Source: Ornithoclostridium sp944380285 (GTDB lineage Bacteria > Bacillota > Clostridia > Christensenellales > UBA3700). From it: 64,000 nucleotides of DNA. Made by a program: the position numbers and the translations under genes. The number at the start of each line of letters is the position of its first letter. Positions within the stretch are counted from its first letter, which is position 1. Positions 43,194 through 51,765 of the stretch are shown here, piece by piece. The stretch lies in contig OZ006985.1 of NCBI GenBank assembly GCA_963931165.1, forward strand, positions 1,364,001 to 1,428,000. The letters run 5' to 3'. The notes under the pieces are model-generated. The model made no database searches. It was given only the letters and a program-made list of their open reading frames with translations, and was not told the origin of the DNA.

Positions 43194-43982
43194 ATGAACA
43201 AAAGGCTTGTCATCATGTTTTCCGCGATCGCGGCGGTCATTGTGATCGTCGTGGTCTGTTGCGTGCTCTTCATGGTCGGCTCGGTCGGGGTAGAGACGGT
43301 GATAGGGCTGGAGCTTACGGACGAACAGGAGGCGGGCGTGATCGCCGTCTCGGGCATAAGCAAGGGACAGAGCGTGTTCTCGGTCGACGAGAGCGCCTCG
43401 GCAAGCGCGATCGAAAAGGCATATCCAACGCTCGCGGTCGTAACGATCGAGCGCATTTTTCCCAACAAGGTGGACATCAAGATCGCCTCGCGCACCGGCG
43501 TCGTCGCGGTCGCGATAGAGGACGCCGACTACTACGCGGTCGTCGACCGCGACCTCAAGATCGTCGGCTTTGCCCAAGCCGACGAGTTGGACTCAAGATC
43601 GCTCTCGTTGCTCGAAGGCTACGCGGTTTCGGGCAGCGACGAACAGCTGCTCGGCGCGTTCCTCGACCGCAAGAGCGCGGGCTGGCTCTACGAGGTCATC
43701 GACGGGGCGGAGCAGTGCCGTCTGACAGGAGTCAGATTGGGCGAGTTCGCGCCGCGCATCGTCTATGCCCGCGCCGAAGAAGGGCAGGGGGACGGTCATG
43801 TCACCGTGGTCACGGTGTCGGGGTGCGATCTTGTCTTGCCTCTCGGCGGCGACGTTTCCGAGCATTTTGTCGGCGCATATTCCGCGCTGGACGCGCGCTT
43901 TACTCACGAGGGCGGACCTCTCGACACAGACGGCACGCTGCGGCTCGGCGAGGACGGATGGGTGTTCACGCCGGCAGCGTGA
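43194..43982 (+). CDS. ftsQ: FtsQ/DivIB-like cell division protein
   Basis: A 262-residue bitopic membrane protein. It has a short cytoplasmic start, one membrane helix at about 4-28 (LVIMFSAIAAVIVIVVVCCVLFMV), and an extracellular POTRA-like domain with ISKGQSVFSVDESASASAIEKAYP and ERIFPNKVDIKIASR. This matches the pattern 'GxN-hhxhd-x-x-hxxxlxxxP-x-hxxhxhxRxhPxxhxhxhxER' of FtsQ/DivIB, with ASR for the usual ER. It links FtsL and FtsB in the divisome. Sequence is divergent, but position between murA and ftsA supports the call. Ribosome site weak (AGAGAG). Confidence 0.8.
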   Translation: MNKRLVIMFSAIAAVIVIVVVCCVLFMVGSVGVETVIGLELTDEQEAGVIAVSGISKGQSVFSVDESASASAIEKAYPTLAVVTIERIFPNKVDIKIASRTGVVAVAIEDADYYAVVDRDLKIVGFAQADELDSRSLSLLEGYAVSGSDEQLLGAFLDRKSAGWLYEVIDGAEQCRLTGVRLGEFAPRIVYARAEEGQGDGHVTVVTVSGCDLVLPLGGDVSEHFVGAYSALDARFTHEGGPLDTDGTLRLGEDGWVFTPAA

Positions 43983-44032
43983 GCGCCGCACAAAACCTCT
44001 TTTCACGATCCGTTCGTCGCACGGGCGCAACA

Positions 44033-44050
44033 TATGCGCATATGCGCATA
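44033..44050. promoter_or_regulatory. Perfect palindrome upstream of the ftsA-like/ftsZ promoter
   Basis: TATGCGCATATGCGCATA is an 18-base palindrome made of two ATGCGCAT units. It is followed by about 30 bases of pure A/T and then the -35 box at 44079. It is a candidate regulator site; no protein is identified. Confidence 0.55.
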
Positions 44051-44078
44051 ATAAATATTAAAATATTTAATTAAATTA

Positions 44079-44107
44079 TTGACATTTTGTCGCGGCTTCT
44101 TTATAAT
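44079..44107 (+). promoter_or_regulatory. ftsA-like/ftsZ promoter with predicted leaderless start
   Basis: TTGACA and TATAAT, both perfect consensus, are separated by 17 bases. The -10 ends 6 bases before the ATG at 44114. Confidence 0.9.
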
Positions 44108-44113
44108 TGAACT

Positions 44114-45235
44114 ATGAAGGAAATTTGGGTCCTCGACATCGGGTCGGGCAAGCTGACGTTTCTGTCCGGCAAAAAGACCGTTTCGGGACTGTATTCGGTC
44201 TCGAGTCTCGTCTGTGAAGACTATGACGGTTTTTACGGCGGGGAGTGGCTTTCGCCCCAAACTTTGGCGGAAGACATCGCCAATGTCATGCCCGTCGGGG
44301 GCAGGCGTCCGTCGACGCTTTATGTCGGCGTGCCGGGCGACTTTCTTCATTTTCGCAACAACACCGTACGTCTGCGTTTCGACGCGGTGAGGACGGTGAC
44401 CCGCGGCGACGCGGACGCGCTGTGCGCAAAGGGCAACATCTACGGCGCGGACAGGCTTCGCACCGTGATCGCTTCGGCGATGTGCGGATGCCGTCTGGAC
44501 GGCGGGGAGTTCGTCGCCGATCCGGTCGGCAGGCAGTCGTCGTCCGTCGAGTCGGACGTGACCTACATCCTCTGCGACGCGGAGTTTTGCGAAAAGGTGA
44601 CGGCGGCGCTTGCGCCGTACGGGTTCAAGAACGTGTGTTTCGTCTCGTCCTTTTGGGCGGAGTGCACGACGATGATCGACCGATTTGCGCGCTCACGCGG
44701 CGCGGTCGCGGTCGACGTGGGCTATGCGTCGACGTCCGCGGCGTTCGTGTTGGGCGACGGCTTTGACGGCGAGACGACGATGGAGACGGGCTATGCTACG
44801 ATCGTCGGGGCGCTGATCGAGAGGTTTTCGCTCGACGCCGACGAGGCGGAGCGGCTGATCGAAGAGGTCAACCTCGGCTACGGCGACGACGAGACCTACA
44901 TGCTCGACGCGCACGACGGGGTGCTGTCCTTCCCGGCAGGCGCGGTACACGACGCGGTGAGGGGAGAATTGGACAAGATCGCGGCGGTGATCGACTCGCT
45001 CAAAGACGGTCGCGACGCGGAGATATACGTCACGGGCGGAGGGCTGAGCCGCGTCAAGGGCGCGCTCGCCTACATAGGCGGCGCATTCGACTCGGGTCCG
45101 CAGATGTTCGCACCGAGCGTACCGATGTATTCCAAGCCTTGGCTCACATCGGCGTTCGGCACGTTTGACGCGGCGTACAAGACCGAGAGGGGCAACACTC
45201 TTCTCGGCAGACTACTCGATAAGATACGGAGGTAA
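44114..45235 (+). CDS. ftsA: FtsA-like divergent actin-fold division protein
   Basis: A 373-residue actin-family protein directly upstream of ftsZ. Phosphate-1 is VLDIGSGKLTF at the N-terminus, phosphate-2 is VAVDVGYASTSAAFV near residue 199 and the adenosine motif is IYVTGGGLSRVKGALAYI near residue 305. FtsA tethers FtsZ to the membrane. The C-terminus TLLGRLLDKIRR is amphipathic and basic, as expected of the membrane-targeting helix. Overall similarity to canonical FtsA is low, so a related DUF-type paralogue is possible. The predicted transcript has no leader and no Shine-Dalgarno. Confidence 0.82.
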   Translation: MKEIWVLDIGSGKLTFLSGKKTVSGLYSVSSLVCEDYDGFYGGEWLSPQTLAEDIANVMPVGGRRPSTLYVGVPGDFLHFRNNTVRLRFDAVRTVTRGDADALCAKGNIYGADRLRTVIASAMCGCRLDGGEFVADPVGRQSSSVESDVTYILCDAEFCEKVTAALAPYGFKNVCFVSSFWAECTTMIDRFARSRGAVAVDVGYASTSAAFVLGDGFDGETTMETGYATIVGALIERFSLDADEAERLIEEVNLGYGDDETYMLDAHDGVLSFPAGAVHDAVRGELDKIAAVIDSLKDGRDAEIYVTGGGLSRVKGALAYIGGAFDSGPQMFAPSVPMYSKPWLTSAFGTFDAAYKTERGNTLLGRLLDKIRR

Positions 45236-45241
45236 ACAGAT

Positions 45242-46639
45242 ATGCCGGACAACATTACCGGAGCAGCAAAGATCAAGGTCCTCGGCGTGGGCGGAGGCGG
45301 CAACAACGCCGTCAACAGGATGATAGACGCGGGGATAGAGAGCGCGGAGTTCGTCGCGATCAACACCGACATCCAGGCGCTCACTCTTTCGAAGGCTCCC
45401 AAAAAGATACAGATAGGCGCAAAGGTCACCGGAGGGCTCGGCGCAGGCGCGCAGCCCGAGATCGGCATGAAAGCCGCGGAGGAGTCTCTCCCCGAGCTTC
45501 GCAAAGAGCTTGAAGGCGTCGACCTCTTGTTCATCGCCGCCGGTATGGGCGGTGGTACGGGCACGGGCGCCGCGCCGGTGATCGCCAAACTTGCGCGCGA
45601 TCTCGACATCCTGACGATAGCCGTCGTGACCAAGCCGTTCCCGTTCGAACACCACAACCGTATGGCGAACGCGATCGACGGCATCAACAAACTTCGCAAC
45701 TATGTCGACACCTTGCTTGTCGTCCCCAACGCCAAGCTGCTCGAGGTCCTGCCTCCGCGCACCTCGGTCGTCGAGTCGTTCAAGAGGGCGGACGACGTCC
45801 TCTGCCAGGCGGTGCAGAGCCTCAGCAACCTGATCGCCGTGCCGTCGCTGATCAATCTCGACTTTGCCGACGTGCGCACGACGATGCGGCGCAAAGGTCT
45901 CGCGCACATCGGACTCGGCGTGGGCGAAGGCGAGGCGAAGATGATGGATGCGGTCCGCGCCGCGATCCAAAGCCCGCTCTTGGCGACGACGATCGCCGGG
46001 GCGACGGACGTCATCATCAACGTTGCGGGCGGCGACGATCTCGCGATCGACGAAGTGGACGAGGCTGTCAGCCGCGTCAAGGACGTCATTTCGCCCACCG
46101 GCAACGTCATTTTCGGCGTCGCTTACGACAAAGAGCTCACCAACACCGCCGTGGTCACTCTGATCGCGACCGGTTTTGACGACACACAGCAGGATCTCGC
46201 CGAGGGCGAACCCGCACCCATGCGCGAGCACGAGGCTCCGCGCGGCAGCGTCAACGACATTTTCGGACGCGGCGACGACCGCCGTCCCGCCGACTTCAAC
46301 AACGGTCTCGGGGCGTCCAATCCCGTGCTCGACGACTACAACCGCCGCAACAACGCCGCGGTGGACGCGCTCTACGGCAGACCCAAGGCTCAGGAAAAGC
46401 CGCAGCAGCCTGCGCAAAACGACAGATATTCCGACCGCGGTTACGGCGACAGACCCGTCAGAGGTTACGAGGAAAGAGACGCGCAGTGGCAGAACAGAAG
46501 CTACGATCAAGGTTACGACCGCCGTCCCGCCGAGCGCACCAACGACTATGACAGACCGGCTCAGCCGCCCAAGGACGACAAGCCGGACAGGACGCCTGCG
46601 TTCCTGCGCATGCTTCAAAACAGACGCAACAACAAGTGA
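45242..46639 (+). CDS. ftsZ: Cell division GTPase FtsZ with a long R/D/Y-rich linker
   Basis: The tubulin homologue that forms the Z-ring. The 465 residues include GVGGGGNNAVNRM, the GTP-binding GMGGGTGTGAAPVIA near residue 103, FPFEHHNRM, and NLDFADVRTTMR of the T7 loop. After about residue 330 comes a long disordered linker rich in R, D, Y, Q and P (for example NDRYSDRGYGDRPVRGYEER), then the conserved C-terminal peptide DRTPAFLRMLQNRR that binds partners. The linker resembles in composition the disordered region of the FtsL-slot protein. AGGAGG is not seen; AGGTAAACAGAT precedes the start. Confidence 0.97.
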   Translation: MPDNITGAAKIKVLGVGGGGNNAVNRMIDAGIESAEFVAINTDIQALTLSKAPKKIQIGAKVTGGLGAGAQPEIGMKAAEESLPELRKELEGVDLLFIAAGMGGGTGTGAAPVIAKLARDLDILTIAVVTKPFPFEHHNRMANAIDGINKLRNYVDTLLVVPNAKLLEVLPPRTSVVESFKRADDVLCQAVQSLSNLIAVPSLINLDFADVRTTMRRKGLAHIGLGVGEGEAKMMDAVRAAIQSPLLATTIAGATDVIINVAGGDDLAIDEVDEAVSRVKDVISPTGNVIFGVAYDKELTNTAVVTLIATGFDDTQQDLAEGEPAPMREHEAPRGSVNDIFGRGDDRRPADFNNGLGASNPVLDDYNRRNNAAVDALYGRPKAQEKPQQPAQNDRYSDRGYGDRPVRGYEERDAQWQNRSYDQGYDRRPAERTNDYDRPAQPPKDDKPDRTPAFLRMLQNRRNNK

Positions 46640-46654
46640 TCGTTCAACGACATT

Positions 46655-46681
46655 CGGACGGCTTCGCGCCGTCCGTTTTTT
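46655..46681 (+). terminator. Intrinsic terminator after ftsZ
   Basis: An 8-bp stem CGGACGGC / GCCGTCCG with a 5-base loop, followed by six T. It separates the division genes from the sporulation operon. Confidence 0.93.
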
Positions 46682-46760
46682 ATGCCGATTTTTCGTGTCG
46701 GCGACATTTTTCGACGCCAAAGAGAAAGGATCCGCGCGGCGGATGCGCTATCATTGCGGT

Positions 46761-47516
46761 ATGTACGGATTTGCGGAATTTCACATCCTGTCCGCGGCAT
46801 TCGCGGCGGTGTTTGCGGGCGGGACTGCGGCGCGTCTCTTCGGAGGTAGGACGGTCGAGGGTGCGGCGGCATTTTCGGTTGCAGTCACCCTGTTGAGGAC
46901 GGTCGAGGTCGTGTTTGCGCCGCGTGCGATGGCGCTTGCATACGCCGCTGCGGTCGCGATCGCGGCTCTCGTTGTCGCAAGGCGGGGAAGACCGCGCGCA
47001 TTCGTCGGAGCAGCGGCGGCGATCGCCTTGACATTCGCTGCGGCGGCATGTCTCGACGAGTTTGCCGCGCAGGCATCGGGGCGGTACTATCCCGTCGTTT
47101 CGCTCGTTGAGGCGCCGCTGTTTGCGGCGGCGCATCTTCTCATCCGAGCAGCGGCGGCGAGGGCGCTCTCGTGCAGGGTCAAGCGCGCATACGGCGCGTC
47201 GGTCGAACTGACGGTCGGCGAAAAGAGTGTGGAGGCTGCGGCGTTTTGGGACAGCGGCAACACCTTGACATTCCGCGGCACATCGCCCGTCGTGGTCATA
47301 GACGGCAGGGTCGCGGAAGTCCTCGACGGCGCGAGGGTCGCGGGCGTGATGACCGTCGCAGGCGCATGCGGCGCACGCGGAGCGGTCGCGTACTATCTCG
47401 ACCGACTCAAAGTGCGCGACAGTGACGGAGAGCGCGCCTACGCCGACGTCGTTGCCGTCTCGGTCGACAGAGACTTCGACGGTTTCGACGTATTGCTCAA
47501 TTGCGGACTCAGCTAG
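46761..47516 (+). CDS. spoIIGA: Sporulation sigma-E factor-processing peptidase SpoIIGA
   Basis: SpoIIGA is the membrane aspartic protease that removes the pro-sequence of SigE in the mother cell. The 251 residues have about five N-terminal membrane helices (to about residue 140) and a C-terminal protease domain. Its catalytic motif is WDSGNTLTFRGTSPVVVID near residue 158, the DSGN form of the usual DTGN. The ATG at 46761 fits the family N-terminus; an ATG 6 codons upstream is possible. Neither has a strong ribosome site. A TTCGAC sequence at 46710 resembles half of a Spo0A box, weakly. sigE follows 9 bases later. Confidence 0.85.
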   Translation: MYGFAEFHILSAAFAAVFAGGTAARLFGGRTVEGAAAFSVAVTLLRTVEVVFAPRAMALAYAAAVAIAALVVARRGRPRAFVGAAAAIALTFAAAACLDEFAAQASGRYYPVVSLVEAPLFAAAHLLIRAAAARALSCRVKRAYGASVELTVGEKSVEAAAFWDSGNTLTFRGTSPVVVIDGRVAEVLDGARVAGVMTVAGACGARGAVAYYLDRLKVRDSDGERAYADVVAVSVDRDFDGFDVLLNCGLS

Positions 47517-47525
47517 GAGGTATCG

Positions 47526-48230
47526 ATGTTCGAGAGATTCAAAATTTGGCTCAAAAGACTGCTCGGGCTTGCCGACCGCGGCGAAGTCGACTATCTGACC
47601 GGCGCCGATTCGCTGCCCGGACCGCTTTCGGCGGAGCGAGAGGCGGAACTGACGGCGCGGCTCGCCGACGGAGACGTCGAGGCTCGCAACGAGCTGATCG
47701 AACACAACCTGCGTCTCGTGATCTACATCGCCAAAAAGTTCGATTCGTCGGGCGTGGACATGGACGATCTGATCTCGGTGGGGACGATAGGGCTGATCAA
47801 GGCGGTCAAGTCATTCGACGGTTCCAAAAAGATCAAGCTCGCGACCTACGCGAGCCGCTGCATCGAGAACGAGATATTGATGCAGCTGCGCAAGAGCGTG
47901 CGCACCAAGGCGGAGATGTCGCTCGACGAGCCGCTCAACGTCGATTGGGAGGGCAACGTATTGCTACTGTCCGACGTTTTGGGGACCGAGAGCGACACCG
48001 TGGGGCGCGATCTTGAAAGGGACGAAGAGAAGAGCTTGCTGATGCAGTGCCTTCAAAACCTCGATCCGCGCGAAAAGCAGATCATCAAGATGCGATTCGG
48101 CGTGATGGGCGCGGCGCGCAAGACGCAAAAGGAGATCGCCGACATCATGGGCATTTCGCAGTCGTACATCTCGCGGCTCGAAAAGAAGGTGATGACCAAG
48201 CTCAAACGCGATTTCGACGACAGAAGTTGA
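47526..48230 (+). CDS. sigE: RNA polymerase sporulation sigma factor SigE
   Basis: The 234-residue early mother-cell sigma factor. An N-terminal pro-region (about 1-30, amphipathic, MFERFKIWLKRLLGL) precedes LPGPLS. Region 2 follows with NLRLVIYIAKKF, DDLISVGTIGLIKAVKSF and KLATYASRCIENEILM, then region 4 with KTQKEIADIMGISQSYISRLEKKVM. The match to Bacillus SigE is close, for example DEPLNVDWEGNVLLLSDVLGT. The pro-region is the substrate of SpoIIGA encoded just upstream. AGGAGGTATCG precedes the start. Confidence 0.96.
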   Translation: MFERFKIWLKRLLGLADRGEVDYLTGADSLPGPLSAEREAELTARLADGDVEARNELIEHNLRLVIYIAKKFDSSGVDMDDLISVGTIGLIKAVKSFDGSKKIKLATYASRCIENEILMQLRKSVRTKAEMSLDEPLNVDWEGNVLLLSDVLGTESDTVGRDLERDEEKSLLMQCLQNLDPREKQIIKMRFGVMGAARKTQKEIADIMGISQSYISRLEKKVMTKLKRDFDDRS

Positions 48231-48240
48231 CTCAAAGCGG

Positions 48241-48269
48241 TTGCGCTTTTCGCCGCGATTTAGTAATAT
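48241..48269 (+). promoter_or_regulatory. surE promoter with predicted leaderless start
   Basis: TTGCGC and TAATAT are separated by 17 bases. The -10 ends 6 bases before the ATG at 48276, with no Shine-Dalgarno. Confidence 0.72.
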
Positions 48270-48275
48270 TGACTT

Positions 48276-49016
48276 ATGAAGATATTACTTGTCAACGACG
48301 ACGGCGTGAGCGCGCCCGGTCTGCACGCGCTGGCGGACGCGCTCTGCGCCGATCACGAGCTGTACATCGTCGCGCCGTCTTACGAGAGGTCGGGGTGCGG
48401 GCACAGCCTCACTTTTCACGAACCGCTCAACTTCAAGCCCGTCGCTTCGGACGACGGCAGATTGATATATTCGCTCGACGGCACGCCGGCGGACTGCGTC
48501 AAATTCGGCATCGACGTCATTCTCGGTTTCAAGCCCGATCTCGTCATCAGCGGCATCAACAACACCTGCAACATAGGCACCGACATCGTCTATTCGGGCA
48601 CGGTCAACGCCGCGCTCGAAGCGTGTCTGCACAAGGTCAAGGCGATCGCCGTGTCCTATGAGAACAAGGACAACGACTACGCCTATGTCGCCAAGTTTGT
48701 CGCGCGCAACGTCTCGCTTTTGGCGGACATGCTGCCCGGCGACTGCAACACTATCTTCAACATCAATTTCCCTTGTCCGCAGAGCGAGCTCAAAGGGGTC
48801 AGGATCGCTCGCACCGGCGACAGGTTCTATTTGGACGAATATCAATATGTGCCCGACAAGGGCTACTTCATCACCGGTCATCCCGTGCCTGCCGAGGGCA
48901 ACGATCCCGAAACCGACGTCGTGCTCTGCGAGCAGGGCTGGGCGACCGTCTCTCCCGTGAGGGTCTATCTCAACGACGACGCGCTTTGGTCGCGCCTCAA
49001 AGAGGTGCGGTTTTGA
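48276..49016 (+). CDS. surE: 5'/3'-nucleotidase SurE
   Basis: A metal-dependent nucleoside monophosphate phosphatase of 246 residues. The start ILLVNDDGVSAPGLHAL carries the metal-binding DD pair. Then come APSYERSGCGHSLTF, LDGTPADCVKFGI, SGINNTCNIGTDIVYSGTVNAA near residue 90 and the closing strand TVSPVRV. SurE is linked to nucleotide salvage and stress survival. The stop codon overlaps the TTG start of the next gene by 2 bases. Confidence 0.95.
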   Translation: MKILLVNDDGVSAPGLHALADALCADHELYIVAPSYERSGCGHSLTFHEPLNFKPVASDDGRLIYSLDGTPADCVKFGIDVILGFKPDLVISGINNTCNIGTDIVYSGTVNAALEACLHKVKAIAVSYENKDNDYAYVAKFVARNVSLLADMLPGDCNTIFNINFPCPQSELKGVRIARTGDRFYLDEYQYVPDKGYFITGHPVPAEGNDPETDVVLCEQGWATVSPVRVYLNDDALWSRLKEVRF

Positions 49017-50257
49017 GAGCGGTCGTCATCGGCGCGGGGGCGTCCGGGCTGATGTGCGCGGCGCTGCTTGCGCGCGGCGGAGCGGACGTGACAGTGATCG
49101 AGCGCAATTCCAAGGCGGGCAAAAAGCTGTTCATCACCGGCAAGGGCAGGTGCAACCTGACCAACGACTGCGACGTGTCGGAGTGGCTTGCTTCGACCGT
49201 CAACGGCGCAAAATTTTTGTATTCCGCCGCGCATGCATTTCCGCCGTCCGCGGTCAAGGACTACTTCGAGTCGATAGGATTGCGGCTCAAAACCGAGCGC
49301 GGCAAGCGCGTCTTTCCGTGTTCGGACAAGTCGTCCGACGTCATCAAGGCGCTCGTTCGCGACTGTGAGAGGGGCGGCGTAAAATTTTTGTTCGACAAGC
49401 GCGTGACCGCGATCGAGACCGACGGCGGCAGGGCGGTCGGAGTGCGCGCAGGTCAAGAGCTTTATTTTGCCGACGCGGTGGTGGTCGCGACCGGCGGCGT
49501 CACCTATCCCTCAACGGGCAGTACCGGCGACGGCTGCGCCTTTGCGCGCTCATTGGATCTCAAAGTGGTTGACCCAAAGCCTTCGCTCGTTCCGCTGCGG
49601 ACGAATGGGACGGGCTCGCTTAGCGGACTTGCGCTCAAAAACGTGCGTTTTGACGTCGAGATAGGCGGCAAGGTCGTCGCGTCCGAGTTCGGCGAAATGC
49701 AGTTCGAGCGCGGCGCAGTGACAGGACCGATAGTGCTGACGTGTTCGGCGCTGACGTGCAAATACCGCGACAAGAACGGGCTTTTCCCGGGCGGGAGCAA
49801 GGGGATCGTCGACTTCAAACCGGCGCTCGATGAGGCGACTCTCGACGCGCGGCTGCTGCGCGAATTTTCCTCCGCGCCGACGGCAAAACTCAAAGTCGTG
49901 GCGCAGAAATTGCTGCCGTCCGCGGCGGTTTCGGCGGTTCTCGAATGCGCCCGAGCGGACGGCGAAAAGAGGGCGTCCGACGTCGACAAGGCGACGCGCA
50001 GACGCATCGTCGCCGCGCTCAAAAACTTTGACTTTTCCGTTGTCGGCGCCGAGGGCGCGGAACAGGCGATCGTCACCTCGGGAGGGGTGGCGACGGGCGA
50101 GCTCGACCCCAAGACTATGCAATGCAAAAAGGTGGGCGGACTGTATTTTGTCGGCGAGGTCATAGACGTCGACTCGTTGACCGGCGGTTTTAACCTTCAA
50201 AACGCGTGGGCTACCGCGGCGTCGGCGGCGCGTGCGATTTGCGAAAAGCGCGGATAA
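49013..50257 (+). CDS. HI0933/YhiN-family FAD-dependent oxidoreductase
   Basis: A 414-residue flavoprotein of the BaiN/HI0933 family (often named aminoacetone oxidase family). The FAD-binding Rossmann motif is GAGASGLMCAALLARGG near residue 7, followed by ERNSKAGKKLFITGKGRCNLTN. VVVATGGVTYPSTGSTGDG lies near 157, and the C-terminal VTSGGVATGELDPKTMQCKKVGGLYFVGEVIDVDSLTGGFNLQNAWATA closes the FAD site. Natural substrate unknown. Translation begins at TTG 49013, 6 bases after AGAGGT, overlapping surE, which suggests coupling. Confidence 0.92.
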   Translation: MRAVVIGAGASGLMCAALLARGGADVTVIERNSKAGKKLFITGKGRCNLTNDCDVSEWLASTVNGAKFLYSAAHAFPPSAVKDYFESIGLRLKTERGKRVFPCSDKSSDVIKALVRDCERGGVKFLFDKRVTAIETDGGRAVGVRAGQELYFADAVVVATGGVTYPSTGSTGDGCAFARSLDLKVVDPKPSLVPLRTNGTGSLSGLALKNVRFDVEIGGKVVASEFGEMQFERGAVTGPIVLTCSALTCKYRDKNGLFPGGSKGIVDFKPALDEATLDARLLREFSSAPTAKLKVVAQKLLPSAAVSAVLECARADGEKRASDVDKATRRRIVAALKNFDFSVVGAEGAEQAIVTSGGVATGELDPKTMQCKKVGGLYFVGEVIDVDSLTGGFNLQNAWATAASAARAICEKRG

Positions 50258-50271
50258 CATGCTCTCAAAAC

Positions 50272-50300
50272 TTGATTTTGGGGCGCGTCGCGTGTATAAT
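50272..50300 (+). promoter_or_regulatory. cmk operon promoter
   Basis: TTGATT and TATAAT are separated by 17 bases. Confidence 0.82.
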
Positions 50301-50339
50301 AGTTGATATAAATAAATTATTACGACTTCGGAGATACTC

Positions 50340-51014
50340 ATGATAAACATCGCGATCGACGGACCATCCGGCGCAGGCAAGAGCACGATCGGCAAAATGC
50401 TTGCCAAGCGGCTCGGGATCACCTATCTCGACACGGGCGCAATGTACAGGGCGGTGGCGCTGTATGTGGTGCGCAAGGGCGTTTCGCCGCTTGACGAAGA
50501 GGCGGTCGTGCCCCTCTTGGACGAGATAGCGCTGTCCTTTTCGGACACTCCGGAGCGCAGCATCATGCTCAACGGCGAAGACGTGTCGGCCGCGATCCGC
50601 GAGCACGCGATCTCCAAGGCGGCGTCCGACGTGTCCAAGATCCCGGCGGTGCGGCTGTTTTTGGTCGCGATGCAGCGCAAGATCGCGTCCGAGAGCGACG
50701 TCGTGCTTGACGGCAGGGACATCACCAGCTATGTCCTGCCCGACGCAAAGTACAAGTTCTTTTTGACCGCCGACGTCGAGGAGAGGGCGAGAAGACGTTT
50801 TGAAGAATTGCGCGCAAAGGGCGCCGATGTCGATTACGACACCGTCCTTGCGGACATAAAAGACAGAGATCACAACGATTCGCACAGGGCGTTCGCGCCG
50901 CTGACCAAGACGGAGGATTCCGTCCTCATAGACAGCACGGATATGACCGCGGATCAAGTTGCGGAGGTCATCACGGACTATGTCCTCGGAAAGAAGAAAA
51001 AAGGTCAAGAATAA
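50340..51014 (+). CDS. cmk: Cytidylate kinase
   Basis: Cmk phosphorylates CMP and dCMP with ATP. The 224 residues start INIAIDGPSGAGKSTIGKMLAKRLG, the Walker A loop of the family, followed by YLDTGAMYRAVAL. DGRDITSYVLPDAKYKFFLTADVEERARRR lies in the middle and the late SFSD-like NMP-binding region precedes it. In Firmicutes cmk is commonly followed by plsC and ispH or rpsA, exactly as here. CGGAGA lies 6 bases before the start. It overlaps plsC by 35 bases. Confidence 0.96.
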   Translation: MINIAIDGPSGAGKSTIGKMLAKRLGITYLDTGAMYRAVALYVVRKGVSPLDEEAVVPLLDEIALSFSDTPERSIMLNGEDVSAAIREHAISKAASDVSKIPAVRLFLVAMQRKIASESDVVLDGRDITSYVLPDAKYKFFLTADVEERARRRFEELRAKGADVDYDTVLADIKDRDHNDSHRAFAPLTKTEDSVLIDSTDMTADQVAEVITDYVLGKKKKGQE

Positions 51015-51765
51015 GTACAGCGACAGACCCAATTTGTTCTATCGCGTGCTTGCGCGGATAGGCAGATTTTTAATGAAGATAGTGTGGCTTCCCCGCACCG
51101 TCTATTTTGCCGAAAAGTTCCCCAAAGAGGGGAGCGTGATGTGCATTTGCAACCACTATTCCCCCCTTGACGCATGTGTGATATATCACAAATTGTTCAA
51201 TTTTCAAGGGCGCATCGCGGTCAAGGCGGAGGCGATGAACAACCGCTTTGTCGGCAACTTTTTGACAGCGCTCTGCCGTGCGATCAGCGTTTCGAGAGGG
51301 GATTCGGACATAGGCGCGCTGAGGGAGATGCTCAAAGAGCTCAATTCCGGCGGCAAGGTGCTGATCTTCCCCGAGGGAACGCGTGTCAAGGACGGCAAGT
51401 CCAAGACTCTGCTGCCCTTCAAAGAGGGCGCGGTAGCGATCGCTTTGAGGACGAAGACTCAGCTCGTCCCGACGCTCTACTATTGCCGTCAAAAGCCTTT
51501 CGGTTTCAAGGGTAACAAGCTGATCGTCGGCGACCCGATCGACCTCAGCCGTTTTTACGACAAGCCGATACGCGACGTCAAGGACGAAGCCAACGCGTAT
51601 GTCGTCGCCAAGATGAACGAATTGCGCGTTCAGATCGACGAGATCGTCGAGAAGTATCACGGCAAGCTCGACCGCTATCTCGCCGCGCATGCCGCAGACA
51701 AGGCTCTGCCGTCGCCCGAAGCCGATGCGGACGCGTCCGGCGCCGGCGCTGCGGAGGATAAGTGA
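50980..51765 (+). CDS. plsC: 1-acyl-sn-glycerol-3-phosphate acyltransferase (PlsC family)
   Basis: PlsC adds the second acyl chain to lysophosphatidic acid in phospholipid synthesis. The 261 residues carry the acyltransferase motif NHYSPLDA (the HX4D box) near residue 55 and the substrate motif FPEGTRVKDG near 130, with a basic amphipathic N-terminus for membrane association. The C-terminal 25 residues are alanine/acidic low complexity. The start is uncertain: ATG 50980 has GGAGGT 11 bases upstream and lies inside cmk. The stop overlaps the GTG of the next gene. Confidence 0.88.
   Translation: MSSERRKKVKNKYSDRPNLFYRVLARIGRFLMKIVWLPRTVYFAEKFPKEGSVMCICNHYSPLDACVIYHKLFNFQGRIAVKAEAMNNRFVGNFLTALCRAISVSRGDSDIGALREMLKELNSGGKVLIFPEGTRVKDGKSKTLLPFKEGAVAIALRTKTQLVPTLYYCRQKPFGFKGNKLIVGDPIDLSRFYDKPIRDVKDEANAYVVAKMNELRVQIDEIVEKYHGKLDRYLAAHAADKALPSPEADADASGAGAAEDK

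Noticed and set aside
46176..46742. Upstream extension of the spoIIGA frame into ftsZ.
   Set aside because: It would cross the ftsZ coding region and its terminator; the family N-terminus begins at about 46761.
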